The notes under the pieces are model-generated. The model was not told the DNA's origin. It made no database searches and saw only the letters and a list, made by a program, of their open reading frames with translations. A DNA stretch of 64,000 nt from Arachis hypogaea (taxonomy: Eukaryota; Streptophyta; Magnoliopsida; Fabales; Fabaceae): the NCBI RefSeq assembly GCF_003086295.3, contig NC_092051.1, positions 70,309,772-70,373,771 of the forward strand, read 5' to 3'. The position numbers and the translations under genes are program-made. This document shows positions 1-10,547 of the stretch, one piece after another (position 1 is the first letter of the stretch; each line of letters opens with the position of its first letter).

Positions 1-610
1 TATTTTCATCTTCGGATCATCTTGGTTCTTCTGGTTCCCTCTCTGGGCCGAAGCCAATAATCACCATTATCACTTTTGTATTTTCAATGGTAGAGTTTCT
101 ACACACCATAGATTAAGGTGTGGAGCTCTGCTGTTCTTCATGAATTAATGCAAAGTACTACTGTTTTCTATTCAATTCACGCCTACTTCTTCTCTATGAT
201 ATACACTCGTTCTTCAACTTGATGAATGTGATGATCCATGACACTCATCATCATTCTCACCTATGAACGTGTGCCTGACAACCACTTCCGTTCTACATGC
301 AAACAAGCTTGAATGTGTATCTCTTAGGTTTCTAATCTAAGTATTTCTATCCTATTTTATATTTTAATTATATTTTAATTATCAAATCTCCATAACCATT
401 TGAATCTTCCTGACTGAGATTTACAAGGTGACCATAGCTTGCTTCAAGCCGACAATCTCCGTGGGATCGACCCTTACTCACGTAAGGTTTATTACTTGGA
501 CGACCCAGTGCACTTGCTGGTTAGTTGTGCGGAGTTGTGACAAAGTGTTGAGATTACAATTGTGCGTACCAAGTTGTTGGCGCCATTGATGATCACAATT
601 TCGTGCACCA
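1..610 (+). repeat. LTR 3' part, FIDEL-type (E1a)
   Basis: This is the 3' part of a FIDEL-type LTR cut by the window edge. It carries blocks shared with every other copy here: the GGTGTGGAGCTCTGCTGTTC stretch near 119, the GATGAATGTGATGATCC stretch near 222, the GGGATCGACCCTTACTCACG stretch near 463, and the terminal TTTCGTGCACCA. A degenerate PBS-like sequence, TTGGCGCCATTGATGA, lies inside its end at 577-592. It is followed directly by another LTR-like segment rather than by a PBS, so it is a fragment. Confidence 0.75.
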
Positions 611-1693
611 AGTCCCCCTAATGGGTGTTCAACACCTACCAAGAGCAGAAGGCAGTGTAGTTCACCTCCCATTTCTCAAAGTGGATGCCAAGTTCAGCCC
701 AAGTACTCAACCAAAGTAGGCCCAAGGATGGATTTCGTTCCTCTAGTCTATTCTATCATATTTTTGTACTTCTTAGTTATTAGATTAGTATATATAGAAC
801 AAGAATCACCCTTGTTCAGAACCTTATGCCATATTTTCGAAATAACATTATTACTTTCTGTACAATATGAGCAACTGAACCTCCTAGGTTAAGGTTAGGA
901 GTTCTGCTGATTCTTATGGATTAATAATATCAGTGTTCTATTTCAATCTATGCTTGATTCCATTCTAAGAAGTATCTTTATTCTTCATCCTAATGAATTG
1001 GGAGTGTAACTTGATCGTCATCCCTATTCTACATGGGTTCTTGCGAGTCTTTGATGGGATACTATTGAACCGCACGCTTGATTATACATCTTTTAGACGG
1101 CTAATCCACGACTTCGTTGGGGACTTGGAGACATCAAATCAGCCGAGGTACGGGGCGATTAGGGCCTTTGTGATATAAGCTAGAATCATAAAGTGTCATT
1201 CTCTGATCCAGAAGATCCGACCTTGTCTGTGGCATTTTGAGTAGGATCATAAGAGATTGGACTACTAGAGCTTCACCTTCGTTCAGATTGGATGATCATT
1301 GACACCAGCATTTGATCTTAAGCAGAAGAGATTAATGACCACTGACCCTGGCGTTAATCACCTACAGCTTGCCATGTAATGAATCATCAGAAGTTGAAGT
1401 AGACAGTGAGAAAAGTTGATCCAGAAGATGGAAGTATCTCTGAAGCCTCAACTGTTCTCTTATCATTGATTTCACACCAATCGAGTAATACTTTATCTAT
1501 TATGTTTTTATGCCTTTTCCACAACAACCATATTTTCTATCCGCCTAACTAAGATCTACAAGATAGCCGTTGCTTGTTCAATCCAATAATCTCTGTGGGA
1601 TTTGACCCTCACTCACCTGAGGTATTAAATGGATGACCCGGTGCACTTGCCGGTCAATCTGTGCGAGTATTGCGGAGTCAGTTTCACGCACCA
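611..1693 (+). repeat. Diverged LTR 3' part (E1b)
   Basis: This is a second, older LTR-like segment related to E1a but much diverged. It has the recognisable order of LTR blocks: a TTCTGCTGATTCTTATGGATTA stretch near 903, a GACCCTCACTCACCTGAGG stretch near 1604, then GCACTTGCCGG and the end TTTCACGCACCA. A PBS follows at once, so its right edge at 1693 is a real LTR end. Its left edge is not resolved. I see no coding sequence; the short ORF at 993-1178 lies within the LTR and resembles nothing. Confidence 0.6.
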
Positions 1694-1699
1694 AGTTTT

Positions 1700-1717
1700 T
1701 GGCGTCGTTGCCGGAGA
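1700..1717 (+). other. Primer-binding site, tRNA-Asp type
   Basis: The sequence TGGCGTCGTTGCCGGAGA differs at two positions from TGGCGCCGTTGCCGGGGA, the complement of the plant tRNA-Asp 3' end used by Athila-type elements. It lies 6 nt after the LTR end CACCA. It primes minus-strand DNA synthesis in the intact family. Confidence 0.75.
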
Positions 1718-2305
1718 TTGTTCGAGTTTGACAAAATATCGGACTATCTTGTTGCTTAGATTAGGCATTCTTTAAGGTTTAGTAGCTCTTTTAATTGTCT
1801 CTTTTGTTTTCTTTTTCAATTTTTTTTTTCAAAATCCATCTTTTCTTTGCCTTTTGTTTGAGTCTAGTGTTAGTTTCTATGTTTGGTGTCCCGTCCATTT
1901 TCATTTTTTCTTTAATTGTTCTTGAGTGTTCTTCTTGGTACTCAAGTTGTTCTTGTTTCTTTTCTTTGTTTGATCTTAAAATTTTTAATTTTGGTGTCTT
2001 TTGGTGTCTTTCTTTCTAATTTTTGAAAAAAAAAACTAGTGTCTTTGATCTAAAAATTTTAAGTTTGGCCTTTTTTGGTTGTTTTTCTCTTTCAAATCTT
2101 TTCATATCTTTCTTTTCTATCTTATCTTTGTTTTAATTTTTAAAATTTCAAATCTTTTTAAATCTTTTCAAATTTGATTTTTAGATCTTTTTAATTTAAA
2201 CCCTATCTTTGTAAAGAGGTTAAGAAATATCACTTTATCTTTTCAAAACTTCTCTCTTATCTTTCTTTTTCTAATTTTAAGACTTACACAACTTACTCTC
2301 TATTT
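1718..2305 (+). other. T-rich 5' leader of E1b, truncated
   Basis: This is a pyrimidine- and T-rich untranslated leader like those after the PBS in E6 and E7. It contains degenerate copies of the TAAGTTTGGTGT motif, for example near 1988, 2000 and 2063. It has no credible ORF. It stops at about 2305, where unrelated sequence (E2) begins and gag is not reached. Confidence 0.6.
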
Positions 2306-3000
2306 TGTGGGTTACCTAAAACTTCGAGGTCGATCTCGGACGAGATTTTCTAGTCTGGTCTGGCCTGTCGCGTTCGACTTGTTGGATCTTGAGGTGCTGC
2401 AGGTCTTCGATCACCGGAGGGTGGTTGTACCTGCAAGAGACTCCGATGCTTAAGTCAGTACGGGCTTTTTGCAGGATTTTTTGTAGGATTGGAGTATGAG
2501 TTATAGCTGGGTGCTCCAGTGTATTTATAGTGGTGTTTGACGATCTACCTTTGAGATAAGTTTGTTATCTTATCTTATCTTTTGTGGGTAAGATCATATC
2601 TTTTGTCAACCATGTTCCTAGTAGGCGGTGGTTCTTAGATTTGGGCCTCTTTGGGCCTCTGTGGCGATTTTTTGAGCTCTTTGTAAAGAGGTTGGTAGTG
2701 GGCTAACCTTTCATGAGGTCGGTCCTTTTGTCTTCGGCCAACCCAACCCTATAGCTCGGACCAGTGTATGAATAGTGCCTTTGCTTAAGCTTCGACATTT
2801 TCCCGAGGTTGTGCTTGTTCCCGAGCTTCAACCTTTTCTAGGAGGAGGTCGAGCTAAAGCATATTCTTGTTTATCATGCTCGAGGTGCTGTTGTTCCATT
2901 CGGGCAAGCTTTGCGTCTTTAATGCTGTTTCGAAACGCGAAGTGTTTTGCTTTTAAATGTTGCACCATTTTTTAGTATGGCAGTTTCTTAGATATCTGCA
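2306..3000 (-). repeat. Probable 3' LTR of E2 (edges approximate)
   Basis: The AT/T-rich leader of E1b ends abruptly at about 2305 and a different, less AT-rich sequence starts with TGTGGGTTACC. Read on the minus strand this would end in ...CCACA, a legal LTR end. A minus-strand TATA box lies inside. The right edge is a guess: pyrimidine-rich sequence (a minus-strand polypurine tract) appears in 3080-3130. The partner LTR is not in the window, so it cannot be checked by LTR-LTR match. Confidence 0.4.
2522..2529 (-). promoter_or_regulatory. TATA box (minus strand) in E2 LTR
   Basis: The plus strand reads TATTTATA, giving TATAAATA on the minus strand inside CCACTATAAATACAC. This is a plausible core promoter for minus-strand E2 transcription. 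The TATA match is the only support. Confidence 0.4.
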
Positions 3001-3632
3001 TGCACTTTTAAAGCCTTTTAATTGGCTTTTATTCCCTTGCCATTTCATTTCCCTCTTTGGGTTTTCTTTGATATCAAAGGGTTTTTGCTTTCTTTAGTTT
3101 CTTGCTTCTATATGCTTTCTTTTGCTTTCTGAGGAGAAAAACTTTCTTTCACTATCGATTGCTAATTTGCCCCAAGTTTTTTTTTCTTTTTTTGAAGCTT
3201 CGAGGTGCTTGTTGGTGTGGATCGTCCGTGCTTTTGCTGTGCGTTCACCACTACTGCTTCTTCTCATTCTTAGGTTGGTACTTTTGCTTTATGCATTTCA
3301 CATTTTTTTTCATGGCTGCAATCCTTCTGTTTGATGTTTCGTTTCTGTTGCATGCTTCTGTTTTTTGTTTAAAGTTTTGATCTTTTTTTCTTGCTATTAC
3401 TGAAAAAGGTTAGGGCTAGGGCTTTCAATTTTCTTTGATCTTTTGTGCATTTCCTTCTGTGCATGCATTGCCTCCAAAGGGTGACTCTGGGTTGCGGTTT
3501 TTGCTATTGTGAACCCTGGCACACCCTTTGCTGTTTTGTTGGCTGCTCGCTGGTTGTTTCTTTACTTTCTTGTTTTGGCCGAGTTGTTTGGTAGTGACGT
3601 CTCTTTATTTTCTTCCTGTAGGTGTAGTTTCT

Positions 3633-5467
3633 ATGTCTTCTCGTAGAAATATTGTTGAGATGTCCACAAAGGTCCCTCCTGGTATGGCTGACTGGTTAGA
3701 TTCCATAGTGTTAGGGTGTGTTACTGTAGCAGATCGAGAATACAGTGAAAATTTTAGGAGGTTTCATAGGATTTTTTTGAATAGTGAAGATGAGAAAAAC
3801 TATGAGTTGGTGTCTCTCGACCCTGAGGAGAGGGTCAGTTTTCGTCCTTTAGGTCGGACCGAGCGTCTGTTCTTCTATGCGTATGACTGCTTTTTTACCA
3901 AGTTAGGTATTACCCTTCCTTTTACTGAGTTTGAGACCAACCTCCTTTGGAACTGTAAGCTTGCCCCATCTCAGCTTCATCACAGCTCTTGGGCTTTCTT
4001 GAAGATTTTTCAGTTACTGTGTCAGGAGTTAGGTGTCTGACCTTCCCTTTGTCTATTCCTTTATTTGTTTGTGCTGACCAAGCCCGGGGCGGCCAAGAAG
4101 TCTTTTCCATTTATGATGACTCCTTTCATGATTTTAAAAACTTCTACTTCAAAGTTTGGGCTGTAGATGGTGTTGGCCCCTTTTTTCTTGATGAGAACAA
4201 GGAACCTCTCTTTCCCCTCTGGTGGCAAGAAAACCCTGTAGTTCTTAAGTATTCTTTAGAGAGTCTTGATGAGGTAGAGAGGGCCTTTGTGGGTGTTTTG
4301 GAGGAGCACTGGGGGGAGCCACCTCATTTGGATACAAAGAAGTGTTTAGGGGATCCTGCTCTTCTCTGTTCTAAGCTAGGTAGCGCCCGACTTCCTAAAA
4401 AGAATTTTTTACTGTCGTTTGTTTGTCATTGTACACTATATAACTATTTTTGTGATTACTTTTTTCAGAGATGGTTTCCAACTTTGATTCGATGAAGGTC
4501 CTCTGTAAGACCAAGAAAACGGTGGCCGCCCAGAACTTACAGAGGAAGATGTCGGGGGAGGGTTCTTCACAGGTACCACCGAAGAAGCCGGACTCGGGAC
4601 CTCAAGGTCCGAGGAAGATTATTCTGACTCCTCAAGTTCGGGTGGCCTCTACTGAGCCGCCTCTGACGGCTTCTGGGGCTTCCTCTTCCTCTTCTTCATC
4701 TGGGCCCTCTCCCAAAAGGCAGAGAACTGCTAGTGCTTACAACCTCGATGATAAGGATTTTGATGGCGTAGCCTTTGCTACGGAGCACATCGCTCCATAT
4801 GGGTTTGTTCCAATTGATGTTGTGTCCATCCTCAAGCATCTCGATTTTATATCCAGCAATAGTATCCAGATGGGCAACCTTAGAGCTGCACTATCGAGGG
4901 AGTTCAAGAAGTCTCCTATTAATGATACCAGCGCCTTTCTTGGGAGTGCTAAGGCCGATTATGAGAGGGTGGAGGGATTGAGGCTTGAGTTGGAGGCAAA
5001 GAATGTTGGGTTGGAGCTTTGTGTGGAGACGGAGAAGGCCCGGGCCACTGCTACGAAGGCGGCTGCCAATTTAGCTAAAGATATGGCGAAGAAGGCCAAG
5101 GAGAGCTATACCCGGACTTATGGTGAGCTCCTGGAGGTTAAGGAAAAACTCCAATCTTCTTATGATGATTACACCGAGCTGCACGGTCACATAGTGAATG
5201 GCATGACCGCTCTGTACGAGAATTTAGCATGGACAACATTGTGGAGGATGGCAAGATTGTGCCGCCCCTGATGATGATGAGGTTCCTCCTTCTGACTCTA
5301 CAGCTAAGGCTTCTACAACTCCTTCTATTGAGACATCAAGACCTGAGGCAGACCCCGACGTGGAGATCTTAAATGGCCCGGATGGTGTCGTCGGAGCTGT
5401 TCTGATTTCAGCCATTCCTCCAGCTTCTCAGGATGTGACGACGGGGGCAAAGCTGGATCCCTTGTGA
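3633..5467 (+). pseudogene. Opposite-strand ORF of E2, gypsy-type transposon N-terminal family, decayed
   Basis: I choose the ATG at 3633, within a pyrimidine-rich leader. Residues matching the plant 'putative gypsy type transposon' family (Transposase_28-like, from memory) include LGITLPFTEFETNLL, APSQLHHSSWAFLKIFQLLC and, in another frame, EPLFPLWWQENP. The second half (4471-5271) is Lys/Glu/Ala-rich and likely coiled coil, preceded by a Ser-rich basic stretch. The reading is broken by a TGA at 4038, a frame change near 4085-4100, and two more near 5220 and 5268, ending at TGA 5465-5467. A possible intron with TTTTTTCAG acceptor ends near 4468. It lies opposite to pol, between pol and the LTR, as in RIRE2/Grande-type elements. 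Function unknown. Confidence 0.6.
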
Positions 5468-6545
5468 CTTCTCTTTTTTACTGCTCTTTTGATTATGTGT
5501 TGGTATGGTCCGACTTGTGGACCTTTAAACTCTTTATATTGTAATCTTTTGAATGGTTCTCTGGACAACTGTGGTTGCTTCTTAGCAACCTTTTAGTTTT
5601 TAATCAAAACACTTTTACTCTTGGGTTGTTGTTTAGGTAACCTTTGAGTCTTTTAATAATTTAACTGTTAGAACTTCGTTGTTTTCACCGTTCTAGTAGT
5701 GTGCTGGCTGAGGGATGCTTTTATCCTTTGGTTGTTGTTTCACCCCCTTTTTGGTCTTCACCTTGGGGTAACATCCCTTTGTGGTCTTTTTTCCTTTTCA
5801 GCTTGGCCACCTGTTAGAATTAGGTGTTGGTATTTCCTGGCCGACACCCTTTTTGGCGTCCTTGAGGTAGTGTTTCTTTACGAACCTCTACATTTGCTTA
5901 TTGGTCTGTACTTCTTCTAGTTGTGTTTAACAACTTTTGTCCGAGTTCCTTTATTCTGCTTCTGGCGATTTCACCTTTGCAGCATGGTGTTTGGTGTTTC
6001 GGGCTTTTAGTCGGTTTCTAATAATTTTCTACGTAGTGTTCTATTCTGAACCTTTTACCTTTTAGTTTATTTGGACGACCTTTGAGCCCTGTTTGAGTTT
6101 TGTGATTGCCTTTGATTTTTAAGTAGCGTCCTTTTTGGATTCCTACCTTTTAGCTTAGCAACTTTGATACTAGGCTTTTCAACCTTTTTTGACCTTCGCC
6201 TGGTTAGGAGGCATTGTTCCCTTTTTTTAGTGATCCTTTAGCTGGTCCGACTTCTTTGTCGGGCCTGTTCAAGTTATTTTTAGCAACCCCGTTTTTCATC
6301 CGACCTCGTCAGGCCGCTTTATACGGGTTGCTTTTATAACTTCTCGCATTAATTTTCACCTTGTCGCTTCACCTTGCCGACCTTTTCTGGTCAGACGATG
6401 AATTTTGCATTTTTTCGAGCATAAATTAATGCGCCTTGGTAGCAAACTTTTTTAGGGAATCTCTATGTTTATTCGAATAAAATGCAATGAATTAAAAATT
6501 TAAATAAGAGTATGTACATGTGGGGTTACCCTGCAAGTCGGGCCG
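5468..6545 (+). other. Non-coding post-ORF part of E2
   Basis: About 1.1 kb without a credible ORF. It is rich in T and in short GGTCCGAC/GACCTTTTT-like words, the same composition as 2306-3500. E3 interrupts it at 6545/6546, and E2 sequence resumes at 28714 after the E3 target duplication. Confidence 0.5.
6541..6545. repeat. E3 target site duplication, left (GGCCG)
   Basis: GGCCG immediately before the 5' LTR corresponds to GGCTG at 28714-28718 after the 3' LTR. The single C/T difference fits mutation since insertion. Confidence 0.7.
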
Positions 6546-8038
6546 TGATAAACCACTATTTTATGGTTTATAATGTGCTTAATTGTGTGGTTTTATCATG
6601 ATCTTTACCCACTTATTCATATGATTAGCATGCATTTATAATTCCTTCCTAAAATTATTACATGATTGAAAACTTGCTTCCTAAGAGACTTTTAATTATG
6701 TATTTTAATTCTCCTTTATTCCATTTGATGCCGTGATCTGTGTGTTAAATGTTTCAGCCTTTATAAGGCATGAATGAGTTGGAGATTGGAAAAGAAGCTT
6801 GCAAAAATGGAAGAAACACAAGAAATTAAGGAGATGACCAGCAAGAAGTGACGCGGCCGCATGGCTCACACGACCGCGGAAAAGAGAGGAAATCGCAGTG
6901 ACGCGGCCGCATGGCTCACGCGACTGCGCGGATTGGAATAGCATAAGTGACGTGGAGGCGTGGACGACACGCCCGCGTGGCAAAGCAAAACGCTGAATGA
7001 CGCGTCCGCACGAATGACGCGATCAAGTGACGTGCGCGATCTGCATAATCTGCAGAATTTACTGGGGGCGATTTTGGGCCCTATTTTGACCCAGTTTTCG
7101 GCCCAGAAAAGCAGACTAGAGCCAGAGAACATGCAGAAACCAGAACAACATTCATTCCACACAATTTTTAGTTTTAAGATCTAGTTTTAATCCTCTTCTA
7201 GGTTTTCTCTCTACACATTCATAGTTCTTAGGATTTTATTTCTATTGCTCTTTGCATTGGGATATTGAGAAGAGTTATTACCTCATCAAGACTTCGTCAT
7301 TCTAGTTCGTTTTCTTTACTTGGCTTTACTCTTCCATGTCCTTTAATTTACTCAATTTTACTATTGGATTATTTTAGAATTTATTAATATAGAATTACTT
7401 TTATTTTTAATTGATTTCTTTGAGTTTTATTTATCATGTCTTTCTTTAATTCCCTTTCCTATGTTATGAGTTCTACATTCACAATGTGCGAGTTGTTCCC
7501 TAACTTGATGGGGAGTTGATTGAAAGGAACCCTTGAGTTGGGATGCTTAAAAGAAAAATTGTAATTGGGTTTATTGTTGGAATGCTCTCTAGTCACTGAC
7601 ACTAATCCTTTTCAATTGAGCGGATTGGAACTTGTGAATAGAAACAGCATTCCAACTTGTTTGACTTTTCCTTACCTAGTAAGGGATAACTAAACAGAAC
7701 AACCTTCAATTATCAATTAATCTTGAGAGTACTTCAACAAGAATAGGGCTTCCAACTAATCTACTCCCAGTCAAGGCTTTTATTTAAATTACTTAATTTC
7801 TCCAATTTAATTTCCTGTTTATTTAGCTCAAACTCTTTTTGAAAACATCTGATTAGTAAAATAGCACACCTTTCTGCAACTCGTTGGGAGATGACCTGGG
7901 ATTCATACTCCCAGTATTTTAATTTTAATTTTTGTGACAACCCTTCTAAATTGATAAGCGGATTTCTGGTTGGTTAAGAACTATACTTGCAACGCATATC
8001 TTATAACAATTCTTAATTCACCAATTTCCGCCGCGTCA
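6546..8038 (+). repeat. E3 5' LTR
   Basis: It starts TGATAAACCAC and ends CCGCCGCGTCA; the same sequence occurs at 27224-28713. A CpG-rich palindromic segment (about 6848-7035, words such as ACGCGGCCGC and GACGCGATC) stands out from the AT-rich LTR. The remainder has no credible ORF; the two short ORFs on each strand at 6705-7184 come from the CpG-rich segment. Confidence 0.9.
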
Positions 8039-8043
8039 ATTTT

Positions 8044-8061
8044 TGGTGCCGTTGCCGGGGA
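8044..8061 (+). other. E3 primer-binding site (tRNA-Asp)
   Basis: TGGTGCCGTTGCCGGGGA has one mismatch to the tRNA-Asp 3'-end complement and starts 5 nt after the LTR end. Confidence 0.85.
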
Positions 8062-8153
8062 GTTGCAATAGAGTGCTAAAGTTATTAATTGGAATTTATT
8101 TATTTACATTTTATTCTATCTTGCTACTATGAGCTGCTTGTTTCTTTCGTTAG

Positions 8154-9698
8154 ATGACGCGTTCACTTCCTAATCCAAGCTTGCCAGTATTCGATCCTGA
8201 GATTGAAAGAACTATTTCACGAATAAGGCAAGCTCGGCGTCAGTTAGTCCTCTCTGAGGGCGGATCTAAAACGTCACTTGAAGAAGAAACCAGCCCCCGT
8301 TCTACTGATTCGGTTGATTTACGTACAGGTAACATGGTAACAGCTAGAAGAGTTACTATCCAGGAGGCTGGAGCCCCTGATTTTTCAATGCAACCGTTTC
8401 AAGCGTATCACCCAGCGGTGGCTATAGATTTTGAAATAAAGACTGCACTGCTCAATTTGATGCCCAAGTTTTATGGCTTACCTGCTTAAGAGCCTATCAA
8501 GCACCTGCGAGATTTCCAAGCAGCCTGTTCTACTGTCAGGCGTGATGGTGCAGATGAAACTTCAATTTTGTTGAAAGCTTTCCCATTTTCTCTTGAGGGA
8601 AAGGCAAGAGAGTGGTACTACACTTAATCCGCAGCAACTGTATCTGACTGGGATACACTTAGAAGAGAATTTTTGGAAAAGTTCTTTCCAGCTGAAGTTA
8701 CTGATAAACTGAGGAAAGACATTTCCATGATTGTTCAGGACGAATCCGAGACTCTCTATGAATACTGGGAGCGCTTCAATAATCTTCTGGAAGCATGCCC
8801 CCACCATATGATTGACAAGATAGTGTTGCTCGGTTACATCACACAGGGCATGAGGCCCCAAGATAAGACCACATTGGAAAGTGCTAGCAATGGGTCTATG
8901 AAAAAGTACAAGACCACTGATGAGGCATGTCAATTGATCAACGACTTAGCTGAATCCACTCAGAATCACAGGCAGAAACAAGGCCGTTCAAAAGCCGTTG
9001 CAGAAGTATCCTCTAGCAGAGAGACTGCTGCTCTAACTTAGAGTATCTGTGAAATGACCAACTTGCTGAAGCAGATGCAATTGAATCAACAACAAGTTCA
9101 GCAAGCTCAACCTTCTCCACCATAGCGAAGCCAACAGTTAGTCCCACAGAGAGTTTTCGGAGTCTGTGCTGATTATAGCCATTATACTGATGAATGTCCG
9201 TAGCTCCAGCAGGAAGACAACACCGTGGCAGCCACTCATAACTTCTATGACCGCCCCAACCAAGGGTACAATCAAAGTGGCAGTTACAACCACGGATGGC
9301 AGGACAATTCTAACAAGAATTGGAGGGACAACAACAACAACAGAGGAGGCAGAGACAATAAGGAAAATCAGAGGTGGAATAATAACAACAACAGGCACCA
9401 GAACCAGTACCAGCCTTACAGAGCACCTCACCTGAGGCAATCCCAAGGACCACAGAATACCCAACAGCAGACCTCTCAAATTATTTATCCTTCTTCATCT
9501 GCTAATGATGACTTACTACAATCTATTGATCGGAGACAACAGACCATGGAAAATAACCTTTATGCTACACTAAATGGTCTGAACTCTACCCTGCAAGCTC
9601 TTGTCTTACAGATTGGATCAATGAATAACTCCAATAACCAGCCTTTGAGCTCCAATGGAATTCACTCTCAACCATTACCCAATCCAAAGGGTGACATT
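8154..9698 (+). pseudogene. gag: E3 gag (capsid-nucleocapsid), nonsense-broken
   Basis: This would encode the Gag polyprotein that forms the cytoplasmic virus-like particle. The start ATG at 8154 is about 90 nt after the PBS and opens the frame that continues through pol. The retrotransposon gag domain shows KAFPFSLEGKAREWYY, then FLEKFFPAEVTDKLRK and SETLYEYWERFNNLLEACPHH. A zinc-knuckle remnant, CADYSHYTDEC, is near 9163. An Asn/Gln/Arg-rich RNA-binding stretch follows (9225-9480). All stops are in frame: TAA 8487, TAA 8625, TAG 9039, TAG 9123, TAG 9201. The last three sit where Gln codons (CAG) are likely ancestral. No frameshift is seen in gag. Confidence 0.85.
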
Positions 9699-10547
9699 AA
9701 TGCCATCACCCTAAGGTCTGGAACCACATTGCAGGAGAGGAATCAGGAGGAGCTAAGCCCACCAGAACACGCCTCAGCTGAAGAGGTAGTGGAAATAGAA
9801 GATGTTGAAGAGGAAGAAGACATACAGGACATAGATGAAAAAGAAGAAGTTCGACCACGGGAGAAAGCACCAAAGGGCGCAGACACTGCAGAAGACACCA
9901 CTCCCATTCCATTTCCACAACTTGTAAGGAAGCGTAGGAAGCAGCTGGTACCTGATCCCAAAATGGTAGAGATATTAAAAAAGGTTGAGGTAACTGTTCC
10001 TCTTTTTGATGTTATTCAAAAGGTACCTAAATATGCCAAGTTTCTAAAAGATTTATGTATACATAAAGACAAAATTAATGAATTAGAAACTATTCCTTTA
10101 GGTAGTTCCATATCTGCTTTAATGGGAGGTTTACCTGAAAAGTGTAGTGACCCAGGTCCATGTATGGTTAATTGTACTATTGGTAGTGTAGTATTTTCTG
10201 ACTGCATGTGTGATTTAGGAGCATGTGTGAGTATAATGCCTTTGTCTATATATGATATTTTGAGGCTCCCTCCCTTAAAAAGGTCGGCAGCTCATTTTGT
10301 GTTAGTAGATAAAAGCATTATTACAGTGGCTGGAGTTGCTGAAGATGTATTAGGGGGCATTAAGGGGCTTACATTTCCCATTGATTTTTATATCCTGGAG
10401 ATGCCCCAAAATGACTCAGAGAAGCCTTCATGAATCCTACTCGGAAGACCATTCCTGAAGACCTCGAAGTTCAAATTAGATGCTTTTTCAGGAACATACT
10501 CTTTTGAAATAGATGGCCGAGTAGTAATCTTCAATTTAAATGGAGTT
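9699..10547 (+). pseudogene. pol: E3 aspartic protease region
   Basis: It continues in the gag frame. It shows INAITLRSG at about 9700, an acidic Glu-rich linker (9780-9850), the conserved VPKYAKFLKDLC segment, and the protease active-site motif CDLGACVSIMPLS near 10207-10245 (D-L-G-A, the Athila form of DTGA). The flap and second half contain FPIDFYILEM. A TGA at 10431-10433 interrupts just before ILLGRPFL, the usual second structural motif. The enzyme would process Gag-Pol inside the particle. The single frame with gag indicates fused Gag-Pol expression. Confidence 0.85.

Noticed and set aside
993..1178. 61-aa ORF in E1b
   Set aside because: It lies inside an LTR segment, is short, and has no recognisable motif or counterpart in other copies.
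3102..3380. Hydrophobic ORFs of 70-92 aa, possible membrane peptides
   Set aside because: They come from T-rich sequence in two overlapping frames, with no conserved start context; better explained as E2 LTR or leader sequence.
6705..7184. Arg/Ser/Ala-rich ORFs (also 27464-27842)
   Set aside because: CpG-palindrome segment of the E3 LTR; overlapping frames on both strands and no conservation of a start.
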